Shown: in pieces, positions 1 through 7,926 of the stretch
How positions within the stretch are numbered: the stretch's first letter is position 1
Layout: each line of letters opens with the position of its first letter
Assembly (NCBI GenBank): GCA_900318175.1
Contig: ONJQ01000020.1
Coordinates: forward strand, 1 to 51,561
Length of the DNA stretch: 51,561 nt
Origin: an uncultured Bacteroidales bacterium
GTDB lineage: Bacteria > Bacteroidota > Bacteroidia > Bacteroidales > P3
Reading direction: 5' to 3'
Translations under genes and position numbers: made by a program
The notes under the pieces: generated by a model
Seen by the model: only the letters and a program-made list of their open reading frames with translations
What the model was told of the DNA's origin: nothing
Database searches by the model: none

Positions 1-49
1 CAGGGCCACGCATCGTCACAATGCCTAGTTACTTATGCCGCGCATACCA

Positions 50-85
50 AAACTCCTTGCCACCCGTTAAGATGGCAAGGAGTTT
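50..85 (-). terminator. Hairpin, probable terminator
   Basis: A perfect 13-bp stem (50-62 with 73-85) encloses a 10-nt loop. Read on the minus strand the stem runs into a short T run (TTTT), so it could end a transcript coming from the right, including the short relic ORF at 106-192. The T tract is short and the direction is uncertain. Confidence 0.5.
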
Positions 86-105
86 CTTGCTGTTAAGGTG
101 TGATA

Positions 106-192
106 TTATTTGCTTGTAGAAGAATTGATCTCTTTGACCAGTCTAATCAAAGCAAAGGTGCCGTCATGGCATATAGGGTTCGAGTTCCCCAT
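106..192 (-). pseudogene. Short ORF, possible relic of a BspA-type C-terminus
   Basis: A 28-codon reading frame (ATG at 192, stop at 106-108) contains the string ICHDGTF, which loosely resembles the ITCSDGVW string near the C-terminus of the BspA-like protein encoded just upstream on the same strand (355-2154). It is followed by the hairpin at 50-85. It may be the tail of a decayed paralogue, or chance. The rest of 1-272 shows no gene I can recognise. Confidence 0.2.
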
Positions 193-272
193 GATGCAAG
201 TTCTGTCCTAATGACCGATTTGGGATAAACGTTATTATTGACGGGTGGCATACCTCCGCCCTGCCCACCCTT

Positions 273-313
273 AAAAAAGCAGCCGGCCTCTCAAAGAACA
301 CCTTGAGAGGCCG
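273..313 (-). terminator. Rho-independent terminator of the BspA-like gene
   Basis: An 11-bp GC-rich perfect stem (284-294 with 303-313) lies about 40 nt past the stop codon of the 355-2154 gene. In the minus-strand direction it is followed within a few nt by six T residues (273-278), the classic intrinsic terminator arrangement. Confidence 0.8.
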
Positions 314-354
314 ACAGAAGCGGATTATTCGAAAGTTGGAGTAGCAGTTATTTG

Positions 355-2154
355 CTACTTATTGTTGGGGTCGGGTGCGGGCCCTCTGTATATCACTGTT
401 AGGTTAAAACCTGTAGTAGGATCAGGATTACTACCATTAGCCTGTCCCTTTATAGTATTCCAAACACCATCACTACAGGTGATATAGCAGGGATCCCTGG
501 AAGGATTATATTGATTTATAGGGAGGTTGTAATAATCGACACGGTGGCACATACTATCTATAATAGTATTAGAGGAAATAACAAACCCGCTCGTACTCGT
601 ATTAATGCGTGTCAGTTTTTCGCAACCAGAAAATAAATAGCTCATATCGGTTACTCGTTCGGTGGTGAATGAACTTAAATCAATAGTCGCTAGAACACCG
701 CATCTTCTAAACATATAAGACATGTTTTCCAAGTTATGAGTATTGAAATTAGCGAGGGCAAGACTAAGATCACTACCTTCAATATGACATCCTTCAAACA
801 TGTGTGCCATATTCGTCACATTAGTAGTATTGCAGTGTTCGAGACCCGCAAAGGTTGCTAAGTTCGTACATCCCGCAAACATGTATGACATATCAGTCAC
901 ATCTTCGGTTTGAAGGCCACCTTCACCTTCTGTGGGGTCATTATCCCAATGAACAGACCGGAGAGTAGTAAGGCCTTCGTACATGTGGCTACAGTCGGAA
1001 TTGGCATAAATAATCGGAGCATAAGAGTTAATTTGCACGGTGTTTCCCGAAACATAGGCATATATTTTATAGGGTGAAGTAACATCCTGTACTTCTACCC
1101 AATCATCAGGTATTGTTGCAGGAATACCACCTGTTACTCGATTGAAGACGATGTCTTGGATTTCGCCTGAGGTTCCGACAAGTGGATCAATTAGGGCATG
1201 CATATCTGCTTTAAACTGCGGGCCGGGTTCAAGGTATGCATAAGAAGGTTCGAGGAGATTAGTACTTTTGATTTCTAAGTTGATGGGTATAATCTTATTA
1301 CGCACCAGATGTACTGTAGGCTCAGTTGAATTCGGATTACCGATCACATGAGAGGAGTAACCAAGAATGCTACCATTATTATTAGGATCATACACCTCCA
1401 CCTCGAGGATGAGATAGGTGGCGTCGAATGGTGGCACGACAATGTCAAAAGACTGGTCAGAGTTATAATCTAAGTGAGCCATGCTCGCATATCCAGGAGC
1501 GTAAAATGATAAAACGTTGTTGTGTTCGTTGTCAAGCTCATCCATAGTTACAGTAGGGACACCAGTTTCGGAAAGGGTAACATCGGCTTTTCCAGCAAGG
1601 TATGCTCCATATGCATTTAAGGTGATTCTCCTCACTTCTAAAGCAGTATTGTCAGGCAACAAATTCTTTACGTTCACCCGAAGGATGGAACAAAGGTTTT
1701 TGAAAAAGAGTGTGGTGGTACCCGTTGAGGTAGGCGTTGCGACGGCTCCCATAGGCATCTCTAACCGTTGGTGGTCTCCGTCCAAAATATACTTCTGTTC
1801 GGATGGGAACTTGATAGTTGCTTTAGTTTCAGCGGCATTGGGTGTACCCATTGTATGGACTGCTGAGGCTGGGAAGATGGCGCAGTAAACAGAGCTGGCA
1901 GGCACATCAGAGATTGTTGCAAAGGTGGTATTTTGAATATTGAGGCTATAAGAATTGGGGGTGATACCTGGACCCGCGATATACACCCTGTCGGCACCAT
2001 CCCAATAAGGTAAGTGATCATGATCATCACCAAAAAACGCTTTGGTTTCCTGGTCGATAACGGCTTTGAGAGTGACGACATCCTGGTCTTTCTTGCAGCC
2101 AGTCATCACGGCAATACCTGCCAAAAGTGCAAATAATACAAATAACTTTTTCAT
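355..2154 (-). CDS. BspA-like/fimbrillin-like surface lipoprotein with DUF285 repeats
   Basis: A 599-residue surface protein. The start is the internal ATG at 2154, which gives a clean lipoprotein signal (MKKLFVLF..., lipobox MTGC with Cys20); the longer frame up to 2199 would place 15 polar residues before the signal and overlap the upstream gene. Residues about 25-310 resemble the fimbrillin/Mfa-like beta-sandwich region of Bacteroidales pilins. From about 320 to 540 come DUF285 (BspA-type, mycoplasma lipoprotein) repeats, visible as MSYMFAGCTNL, MAHMFEGC, MSYMFRRCG and MSYLFSGCEKL at about 25-residue spacing. Such proteins are exposed on the outer membrane and are linked in other species to adhesion, though the ligand here is unknown. 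The gene is visibly more AT-rich than most of the window, consistent with accessory status. It is probably co-transcribed with the small gene at 2196-2471 and ends at the hairpin at 273-313. Confidence 0.8.
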   Translation of the reverse strand: MKKLFVLFALLAGIAVMTGCKKDQDVVTLKAVIDQETKAFFGDDHDHLPYWDGADRVYIAGPGITPNSYSLNIQNTTFATISDVPASSVYCAIFPASAVHTMGTPNAAETKATIKFPSEQKYILDGDHQRLEMPMGAVATPTSTGTTTLFFKNLCSILRVNVKNLLPDNTALEVRRITLNAYGAYLAGKADVTLSETGVPTVTMDELDNEHNNVLSFYAPGYASMAHLDYNSDQSFDIVVPPFDATYLILEVEVYDPNNNGSILGYSSHVIGNPNSTEPTVHLVRNKIIPINLEIKSTNLLEPSYAYLEPGPQFKADMHALIDPLVGTSGEIQDIVFNRVTGGIPATIPDDWVEVQDVTSPYKIYAYVSGNTVQINSYAPIIYANSDCSHMYEGLTTLRSVHWDNDPTEGEGGLQTEDVTDMSYMFAGCTNLATFAGLEHCNTTNVTNMAHMFEGCHIEGSDLSLALANFNTHNLENMSYMFRRCGVLATIDLSSFTTERVTDMSYLFSGCEKLTRINTSTSGFVISSNTIIDSMCHRVDYYNLPINQYNPSRDPCYITCSDGVWNTIKGQANGSNPDPTTGFNLTVIYRGPAPDPNNK

Positions 2155-2195
2155 TATGATAAGTCTTTTAATTCTTTTGTTGTGATTCTTAATTG

Positions 2196-2471
2196 TCAAA
2201 AGACATGCCCCTCGTTATAAGGGTTATAATCGGTGGCAGCCCAACTTCCGTCGGTTGATGATTGATATTGACCAAAGGTTTCTATTCCATTTCGAACAGG
2301 ATCAGACAGCTGATCTCCGACACGGGTAGACGACGGCTCAAATCCCAACTCCACCTGGAAGGCAACCACCTTGATGGTCGGTGATTCATAACTACTTTTT
2401 GCCAACAGACTATCGGAAGTAGATTCAGACAGTCCTAACGTGCGATTGTTTTTTGTTTTTGTAATTGCCAT
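2196..2471 (-). CDS. Small hypothetical protein preceding the BspA-like gene
   Basis: A 91-residue protein starting MAITKTKNN, without a signal peptide or membrane segment. It is polar and Ser/Thr-rich and I do not recognise its family. Small genes of this size often lead surface-protein transcripts in Bacteroidales. Its stop lies 41 nt before the chosen start of the BspA-like lipoprotein on the same strand, so the two are probably one operon, driven by the promoter-like element at 2611-2618. The frame is intact and its codon use resembles that of its partner. Function unknown. Confidence 0.55.
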   Translation of the reverse strand: MAITKTKNNRTLGLSESTSDSLLAKSSYESPTIKVVAFQVELGFEPSSTRVGDQLSDPVRNGIETFGQYQSSTDGSWAATDYNPYNEGHVF

Positions 2472-3115
2472 TTTAGATGATGAAATTAATTAGTTTGACA
2501 TTTATGTTTTATCTATATGATATTGCAGTTTAGGTTTTCAGTTTGGTAGTGGCAGTTCAGGGAGGTATATGTACCGTTTTTTTTAATAGTGTACTACCTT
2601 TTTTAAATTGCAAAAGTACATTTTTTTGGCTGTTTCTGCCATGTCCATTTTGGGCATATGTTGTTTTGGTTAATGGCTGGATACGTGTTCTTAGGTGGTT
2701 TCTGGTACGTATGTTTGTTGGTCAATTCTTCATATTTTGAATACAGTATTTGCCAGGTGATTTGTTGATTCGTATCCTTGTTGATGAAAGTTACCTGTCT
2801 CTCTGTTATGTAAAAAATGATAACGAAATTGTGTGCGTCGGAGTCGTTGTAAAATGAAAAAATGGTCTCTTTCATGGTGTGTGTTTCTTTTTTTGTTTCC
2901 TGTTTCTTTGATCTGACTTGAACATAAATTCCAGTTACAAGTGCAATACCAAGTAGAAAAAAAGATTACCTAAATTTGGTACTCTTTATAATGACGACCT
3001 CTGTGTTGTCAAATGAAAAGATATAATCACCTTACCAAAGAGCAAAGAGACACAATTTTCTTTCCATTTTCTCGTTATCAAGCCCAAACGTTTTTACGTT
3101 ATACCCATTAGAGCC
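2472..3115. other. AT-rich intergenic region without a convincing gene
   Basis: 644 nt between divergent transcription units. It contains the minus-strand promoter element at 2611-2618 and a weak plus-strand TAnnTTTG match at 2971-2978 (TAAATTTG), which could serve the operon starting at 3116. An open frame on the minus strand (2603-2875, 90 codons) has no recognisable protein character and overlaps the promoter element, so it is not called as a gene. Confidence 0.5.
2611..2618 (-). promoter_or_regulatory. Putative Bacteroidota -7 element for the BspA operon
   Basis: CAAAAGTA on the plus strand reads TACTTTTG on the minus strand, matching the TAnnTTTG -7 consensus. It sits about 140 nt upstream of the 91-residue gene. 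No clear TTTG -33 box was found. Confidence 0.35.
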
Positions 3116-3841
3116 ATGTCAAACAAAAGTATGAAGTATAGGCTGTTGCGAATAGTGAACATGTCCGACGATCTTGACAGGGAAGGTGCAAGTGTATCGG
3201 TAGTCATCCCAAGTGTGTTCTCGGCAGTGCGGATTGTTCGCGAAAGCAATTTCAGCCGTCATACTCAGCAGTTGGTATCCAACCACAATACCATTGGCCG
3301 CAGCTACATCTACGACCACAAGAACCATTTCTCATTCCGCCATGCCTCCGTCGAACTTTTTGTGGCAGGACCTTCGCCCACGGACCGCGAATTGGAGAGT
3401 TTCTATAGCACTGCCGCGGAATACGGTATCAAGCGCAGCCAGATAGTCTTCAGCGACAATAATCTGGTTACCGGCATTGCCGCTTTGGAGTCGGACATGG
3501 TCAAAGAACTGTATAATGCCAGTGAGCAGCGTCAGGTTGTGCTATCCGACTCGATAAAGCGGCTGGACGATTCGCTTGCTCTCTATCGTGCGCAGGACGA
3601 TCTGTGCGACGCTGTGGCACGCGAGGTGATGGTGCAATATCCGTCTGTAACCCGTGTGGTGCTTGGAAAAGCCCGCACACTCTCTTCTGCCGCCGGGGCA
3701 CAGTCCGCCTCTCGGTTTGTGGTGCTCGTAGAAACGACGGCACCCCTCGTACAGGCTGAACTTGATAAACTCCAGTCTTGGCTCCGTGTGCGGCTTGACC
3801 AAAAGCAGGTGTCCGTCATACAGTCTTCTCCCTCCAAGTAG
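3116..3841 (+). CDS. DUF389/TIGR00341-like C-terminal domain protein, probably N-terminally truncated
   Basis: A 241-residue protein. Its order of motifs resembles, from memory, the soluble C-terminal half of Bacteroidota DUF389 (TIGR00341) membrane proteins: a last-helix remnant VVIPSVFSAVRIVRES (about 29-44), an ASVELFVAG strand, a YGIKRSQIVF stretch, a charged helix, and a C-terminal LVETTAPLVQAELDKLQSWLRVRL segment. The usual multi-helix membrane part is missing, and the AT-rich DNA upstream does not encode it, so this is either a domain kept on its own or a decayed fragment. The frame is intact over 726 nt. The stop is 12 nt before the T9SS type B gene, suggesting co-transcription. The ATG at 3116 is the first in frame; a start at the MSDDL methionine is also possible. 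Without a search the family assignment is tentative. Confidence 0.45.
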   Translation: MSNKSMKYRLLRIVNMSDDLDREGASVSVVIPSVFSAVRIVRESNFSRHTQQLVSNHNTIGRSYIYDHKNHFSFRHASVELFVAGPSPTDRELESFYSTAAEYGIKRSQIVFSDNNLVTGIAALESDMVKELYNASEQRQVVLSDSIKRLDDSLALYRAQDDLCDAVAREVMVQYPSVTRVVLGKARTLSSAAGAQSASRFVVLVETTAPLVQAELDKLQSWLRVRLDQKQVSVIQSSPSK

Positions 3842-3853
3842 CAGTATCCGGCT

Positions 3854-5824
3854 ATGTCGTTGCGCAAGTTCATCCTGTTGTCTGCTGTTCTGCTCTCGCT
3901 TCTGTCCGAGGTGAATGCACAGATTCAGCCTACGTGTACGGTCTCCATCACGGTGGCCGACACGCTGTTTGTGCCCGACCCTCAGCATGTCAATGACTCT
4001 GTCCGCTACCGTCTGCTGGTCTCCGAGCCGGCAGACAGTCTGCGCTGGTGGCCCGACAGCCTCTTTGCCGACCCTTCGGCGGCTGAGCAATGGGTCTCGC
4101 TGGGCTGTCACGACACCCTCCGCGTCGGCCTCACCGCCTTTTTCAATCAGGTCAACCTCTTCCATTGGCAGCAGCCGGGCTTCCTGCGCTCCCACACCGC
4201 CTACACCTTCGTGCCCGCTCCCGACAGCGGCGACCTTTGCCAGCCACGCAGCATCGCCTACGACGCCTATCCCCAGAGATATTGCGCCGAGATGGACTAC
4301 AACACCCCGCAGCAGGGCATCATCATCCGTCCCGACACCCTTTGGAGTTACGGCGACAGCGTCTACCCGCTCTCCCCCGACATAAACATGACATTTCTCA
4401 GAAACTTTTTCCCCACTATCAGGGAGTTCCCATTCGACGGCAACCATGTGCCGTTCTATGTTGATACGATTGAGATGTTGGACCCCGACCCCAATTATAC
4501 GTATGTCTTGAATATGACCCATTACACGCTATCGCAGTATGACGACTCGCTCTACTCTCTCCCGGTGCTGTATTTTACGATCAATATTGACGACACGGTG
4601 CCTCGTTTCTTCAGCGCTGAACGTACCGTACCGCTGTGCGACACAACGCTTGTCGATTATCTGAACTTTGCTTTGCCCCATTCTATTGGAGGGATAGGGC
4701 GATATCGTTTTATGAATTCTACATTTTATTTCAATATGAATCCCTCCCCGCGAGGACGGGCAATCTTCCGCTTCTACGAAACGCCCACGCCTTATTACTA
4801 CACCACGGGCTCCTACGGCTTCAGCCGCATAGAGATGGCCGGACGCTGTGCACCCACCGACAGCATCCTGCTCACCGGCCCCCACTGTGGCTGTTTGGTC
4901 TACGATACGGCCAGCCGCGCCGTCTGCCGCAACCAGATGCCTTATACCTGGGACGGACTCACCTTCACCCAACCTGGCAGCGACACACAGCGTATACTGT
5001 CCCTTGCCTGCGACACCCTGCGTCACTACACTCTTACCCTGCGGCCCGACGACACCCTGTCGCGTTTTGATACCGTGGTGGAGAACCGGCTGCCTTGGAT
5101 TCTTTATGGCGACACCATGACCGCCTCCGGCCTCGAAACCATCTTAGTGCACGGCATCCCGCCCGACTGCGACACGCTGCTTTACTACCACCTCACCGTT
5201 CTCAACAACCTGTTCGACACCACCTACACCTATATCTGTCCCAACCAGCTGCCCTATACGCTTCACGGCGTGACGGTCAACACCGACACCGTCTTCAACA
5301 TCACCCTGCAGGGCAGCCAGGGACAGGACAGCACCGTCACCTATTTCGTCTACGTCAAGGCCGACAGCGACACCGCCATATTCGATACCATTGTCGAAAG
5401 CCAGCTCCCCTGGGCTTTCCTCGACAGCCTTTTCACCGACACCGTCAACAACATGCCCTTCCACTTCGTCAACGAGGCCGGCTGCGACAGCCTCATCCTC
5501 TACAACCTTTTCATCTATTGGGAGGGCGACCACTGCGACAGCCTGCTGCAATTCCCCAACGTTGTCACCCCCAACGGCGACGGCTTCAACGACCGTTTCG
5601 TCATTGGCGGGCTGGTAGAGAACGACTGCTATCCCTACAACCTCCTCATCATTGTGGACCGCACTGGCCGCATTGTGTTCCAAGCCGAGAACATCTGCCG
5701 CGACGACCAGTTCTGGGACCCTGCCGCTTCGCGCATCCCCGCCGGCACCTACTTCTACCGCTTCGTAGGCCGCGGCGTCAACCACGCAACCCAACATCAA
5801 GGATGTATAGAAATACTGAAATGA
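3854..5824 (+). CDS. T9SS type B-sorted (gliding motility-associated C-terminal domain) secreted protein
   Basis: A 656-residue exported protein. A Sec signal peptide (MSLRKFILLSAVLLSLL, cleavage near NAQ) is followed by a long Asp/Thr/Tyr-rich region. Its distal part (about 355-555) has degenerate repeats of the type C.NQLPYTL.G...DT and GCDSLILY that are common in Bacteroidales adhesin-like proteins. Residues about 567-656 form a gliding motility-associated C-terminal domain (TIGR04131-like): FPNVVTPNGDGFNDRFVI, then VDRTGRIVF, then IPAGTYFYRFVGRG. This is the type IX secretion type B signal, so the protein should cross the outer membrane and be anchored or released at the surface. Its stop codon overlaps the start of the downstream CARF nuclease (ATGA at 5821-5824), implying translational coupling. 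What it binds cannot be told. Confidence 0.85.
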   Translation: MSLRKFILLSAVLLSLLSEVNAQIQPTCTVSITVADTLFVPDPQHVNDSVRYRLLVSEPADSLRWWPDSLFADPSAAEQWVSLGCHDTLRVGLTAFFNQVNLFHWQQPGFLRSHTAYTFVPAPDSGDLCQPRSIAYDAYPQRYCAEMDYNTPQQGIIIRPDTLWSYGDSVYPLSPDINMTFLRNFFPTIREFPFDGNHVPFYVDTIEMLDPDPNYTYVLNMTHYTLSQYDDSLYSLPVLYFTINIDDTVPRFFSAERTVPLCDTTLVDYLNFALPHSIGGIGRYRFMNSTFYFNMNPSPRGRAIFRFYETPTPYYYTTGSYGFSRIEMAGRCAPTDSILLTGPHCGCLVYDTASRAVCRNQMPYTWDGLTFTQPGSDTQRILSLACDTLRHYTLTLRPDDTLSRFDTVVENRLPWILYGDTMTASGLETILVHGIPPDCDTLLYYHLTVLNNLFDTTYTYICPNQLPYTLHGVTVNTDTVFNITLQGSQGQDSTVTYFVYVKADSDTAIFDTIVESQLPWAFLDSLFTDTVNNMPFHFVNEAGCDSLILYNLFIYWEGDHCDSLLQFPNVVTPNGDGFNDRFVIGGLVENDCYPYNLLIIVDRTGRIVFQAENICRDDQFWDPAASRIPAGTYFYRFVGRGVNHATQHQGCIEILK

Positions 5825-6990
5825 AAACACTTGTCAACATATTCGACCCCGAAGAGCCTTTGGCCGCCTACCTGTTCCTCAAGCAATACTACGAGGAAGA
5901 GGACCGTCTCCTGTTTATTTCCACCCGTGAGGACCGCCAGCTTCTCGCCCCTTATGCCACCCTGTTCCGTCTGCCCGACGACAAGATTGACTTCATCGCC
6001 TTCAAACGCGACGAGGACAGCTACATCTACGAGCGCATCAGCCGTCGTCTCCAGTCCCGCTTGGACCCCTCTGCCCAGTACTGGGTCAACCTGGCGGGCG
6101 GCACCCGTTATCTCGCCCTTGCTGTCCAGCACGTCTTCTCCCAGTTTGATGCACGCCTCTTCTACGTTCAGACACGTGAGAACCTCATCGTCCGTTCCCC
6201 CTTTGACGACCGTGCCGACCTCAGCCGTGACGCTGTGGACACCATACGCTACCGCATGTCCATGGCTGAATATTTCCGTCTCCACGGCCTCAGTCACGAC
6301 CTTGCTGGGAGCAACCACCGTCCCACGCGCAGTGAGGCCGATGCTCTGCGGGTCTTCGACTGCTTCCGCACCCGTCGGCTGCCGCACCGCGCTTTCCACG
6401 CCCTCGAGCAGCTCCGCCTCATCTACCGCGGCATGCGCAAACCCATGTCCATCCACGACATCACCTTCGGCCGTCGCGACCGCCGCGACGCCGTCCCCGG
6501 CCTCCCCGAGCTGCTCAACGCCATCGGCTTTGTACCCAAGGAGAAGGAGATGCTCCAGCCCGCCGAAGTCGACTACCTCACCGGCGGATGGTTCGAGGAA
6601 TATGTCTATTACACCCTCCTCCGTCTCGTCTCGCCCCAGCAGATAGCCATCGGTGTACGTATTGCCCGTCCGGGTATGCAGCACAACAACGAACTTGATG
6701 TGGTTTTTATCAAGGCCAACACCTTGTTTGTTGTCGAATGCAAGACCGGTGTGGCCTCCGACCATATGTTTAATGAAATTGTCTACAAAGCCAGTGCCTT
6801 GAAGGAGTCGTTCCTCGGTCCGTCGTGCCACTCGTATATCTTCACCCTGAAACAGGATTATGATCACAAGTTGCACGACGTGGCCGCCATGATGGGAATT
6901 ACGCTCTGCCCCAAGGGCACGCTGGTGAGCCCGGACCTGATGAGAAAGGTCGCGGAGCAGATGTGCCGAATCTGTAACGAGAGCGTGTGA
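5821..6990 (+). CDS. Card1/Can2-like (DUF1887) CARF-domain PD-(D/E)xK nuclease
   Basis: A 389-residue protein. The start is the ATG at 5821, which overlaps the upstream stop; the same frame is open far upstream, but that part lies inside the T9SS gene and looks like an out-of-frame translation. The N-terminal half resembles a CARF sensor: MKTLVNIFDPEEPLAA and the ligand-loop motif NLAGGTRY (N90, G93, G94, T95). The C-terminal half has a PD-(D/E)xK nuclease core: NELDVVF (E291, D293) and VVECKTG (E306, K308). Length and order match Card1/Can2 proteins, which bind cyclic oligoadenylates made by type III CRISPR Cas10 and then cut DNA or RNA non-specifically. In other genomes this family is also found without CRISPR. 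No cas gene or CRISPR array is visible here, so the activating signal is unknown. The coupling to a secreted surface protein is unusual. The nuclease acts in the cytoplasm. Confidence 0.75.
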   Translation: MKTLVNIFDPEEPLAAYLFLKQYYEEEDRLLFISTREDRQLLAPYATLFRLPDDKIDFIAFKRDEDSYIYERISRRLQSRLDPSAQYWVNLAGGTRYLALAVQHVFSQFDARLFYVQTRENLIVRSPFDDRADLSRDAVDTIRYRMSMAEYFRLHGLSHDLAGSNHRPTRSEADALRVFDCFRTRRLPHRAFHALEQLRLIYRGMRKPMSIHDITFGRRDRRDAVPGLPELLNAIGFVPKEKEMLQPAEVDYLTGGWFEEYVYYTLLRLVSPQQIAIGVRIARPGMQHNNELDVVFIKANTLFVVECKTGVASDHMFNEIVYKASALKESFLGPSCHSYIFTLKQDYDHKLHDVAAMMGITLCPKGTLVSPDLMRKVAEQMCRICNESV

Positions 6991-7003
6991 GGGACTTTGC
7001 TTT

Positions 7004-7495
7004 TCAGCCTATGCAGCCAGTGCCTTTACATCCGGCATATTTCTGTTCCATTTCGAGGAACCAGTCGTAGGCGGTGCTGTTGGCCAGCAGAGGTTCTAAT
7101 GTAGGGTCTTCGCGCACCCGCTCCCAACAGCGGCTTACCAAGTAGCGGAAGCGTGAAAGATTGCGATGGTGGTAGTTGATTTCGGGGCCAAGGACAATCT
7201 CGTCCCAGTCGATTAGCTGTACGGCGGCCAGCATCAGCTCGAGCATGCTCTCCACATGCAGCCCCACGCCCCAGAGCCTGTCGCTGTACTCCTCCCGCAG
7301 CATGCTCTCGCCGCGCATCACCTCCGGCCTGTCCGACGCCCATTCATAGCCCTCCGCCACCCGACGGCGATACTGCTGTTGCTGCCTGACGAAATCCGCT
7401 TTCAGCTCCCTCGTCTGCTCCCGCCGCAGATGAGTCTCCTCGCCGTTGCTCCATGCCATCAACGTACCATTGCTTTTGAGTCTTTTTCTTCTCAT
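7004..7495 (-). CDS. Hypothetical protein, charged N-terminus
   Basis: A 163-residue soluble protein that I do not recognise. The first 45 residues are strongly basic and Gln/Arg-rich (RRKRLKSNG, RREQTRELKADFVRQQQQYRRR). The remainder looks alpha-helical with several Trp/Tyr residues, and a Cys pair closes the chain (YAGCKGTGCIG). No signal peptide or membrane helix is seen. It is convergent with the CARF nuclease gene (13 nt between stops) and lies downstream of the NACHT gene on the same strand, about 430 nt away, with its own promoter-like element at 7684-7691. Position between two presumptive defence genes is suggestive but not evidence of function. Confidence 0.55.
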   Translation of the reverse strand: MRRKRLKSNGTLMAWSNGEETHLRREQTRELKADFVRQQQQYRRRVAEGYEWASDRPEVMRGESMLREEYSDRLWGVGLHVESMLELMLAAVQLIDWDEIVLGPEINYHHRNLSRFRYLVSRCWERVREDPTLEPLLANSTAYDWFLEMEQKYAGCKGTGCIG

Positions 7496-7926
7496 AGTTT
7501 TATTGATTTTGAAATGAATAGAACAATGCTTCCGGATGCCCTTATGTCAAATCACTCTCCGCTGCAAGGGCAATAAATCCCCCTTCAACGGATGCTTTCG
7601 GCATCCTGAATTGCAAGGTTTGTCAATTAAAAACTATGATTATAAACAGATTAACGCATGACGTGTGTTTCCATTAAGTGCTACAAAGATACGAATTATT
7701 TCACACAATGCAACTTTTTTTTGTCATACCAGATACTCACATCCCGCCCGCTTCTTTGTCCTTGAGTTCTGACCAACTCTCTCCAATATGGCATCATTAT
7801 TCCATTTTTACCCGCCAAGCTGACGGATAAAGAACGGCAAAGGTTATTATAACGAACCAGTATTGAAAGGCTCTGCTTGTGATTCAGGAATCAAGAACAG
7901 GAGTGAATGGAAGGCCAGTCAACACC
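7496..7926. other. Intergenic region with promoter element and small hairpin
   Basis: About 430 nt between the NACHT gene and the 163-residue gene, both minus strand. It holds a small hairpin (7590-7595 with 7601-7606, loop TTTCG) and the -7-like element at 7684-7691. No open frame with protein character and no repeat of the array type described elsewhere in the window was found. Confidence 0.4.
7684..7691 (-). promoter_or_regulatory. Putative -7 promoter element (TATCTTTG)
   Basis: CAAAGATA on the plus strand is TATCTTTG on the minus strand, a strong match to TAnnTTTG. A TTG-containing stretch lies about 20 nt upstream in the minus direction. It would produce a leader of roughly 185 nt for the gene ending at 7004. 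Confidence 0.45.

Noticed and set aside
160-200. T-arm-like string (GGGTTCGAGTTCCCC), possible tRNA
   Set aside because: No matching acceptor, D or anticodon arms could be built around it.
2543-2740. 65-codon plus-strand ORF with hydrophobic content
   Set aside because: AT-rich intergenic DNA gives Phe/Leu-rich frames by chance; no supporting start or context.
2603-2875. 90-codon minus-strand ORF
   Set aside because: No recognisable protein features, and it overlaps the likely promoter of the BspA operon.
5095-5820. Upstream extension of the CARF nuclease frame
   Set aside because: It lies within the T9SS gene in another frame, is rich in Arg/His/Pro, and the family start fits the ATG at 5821.
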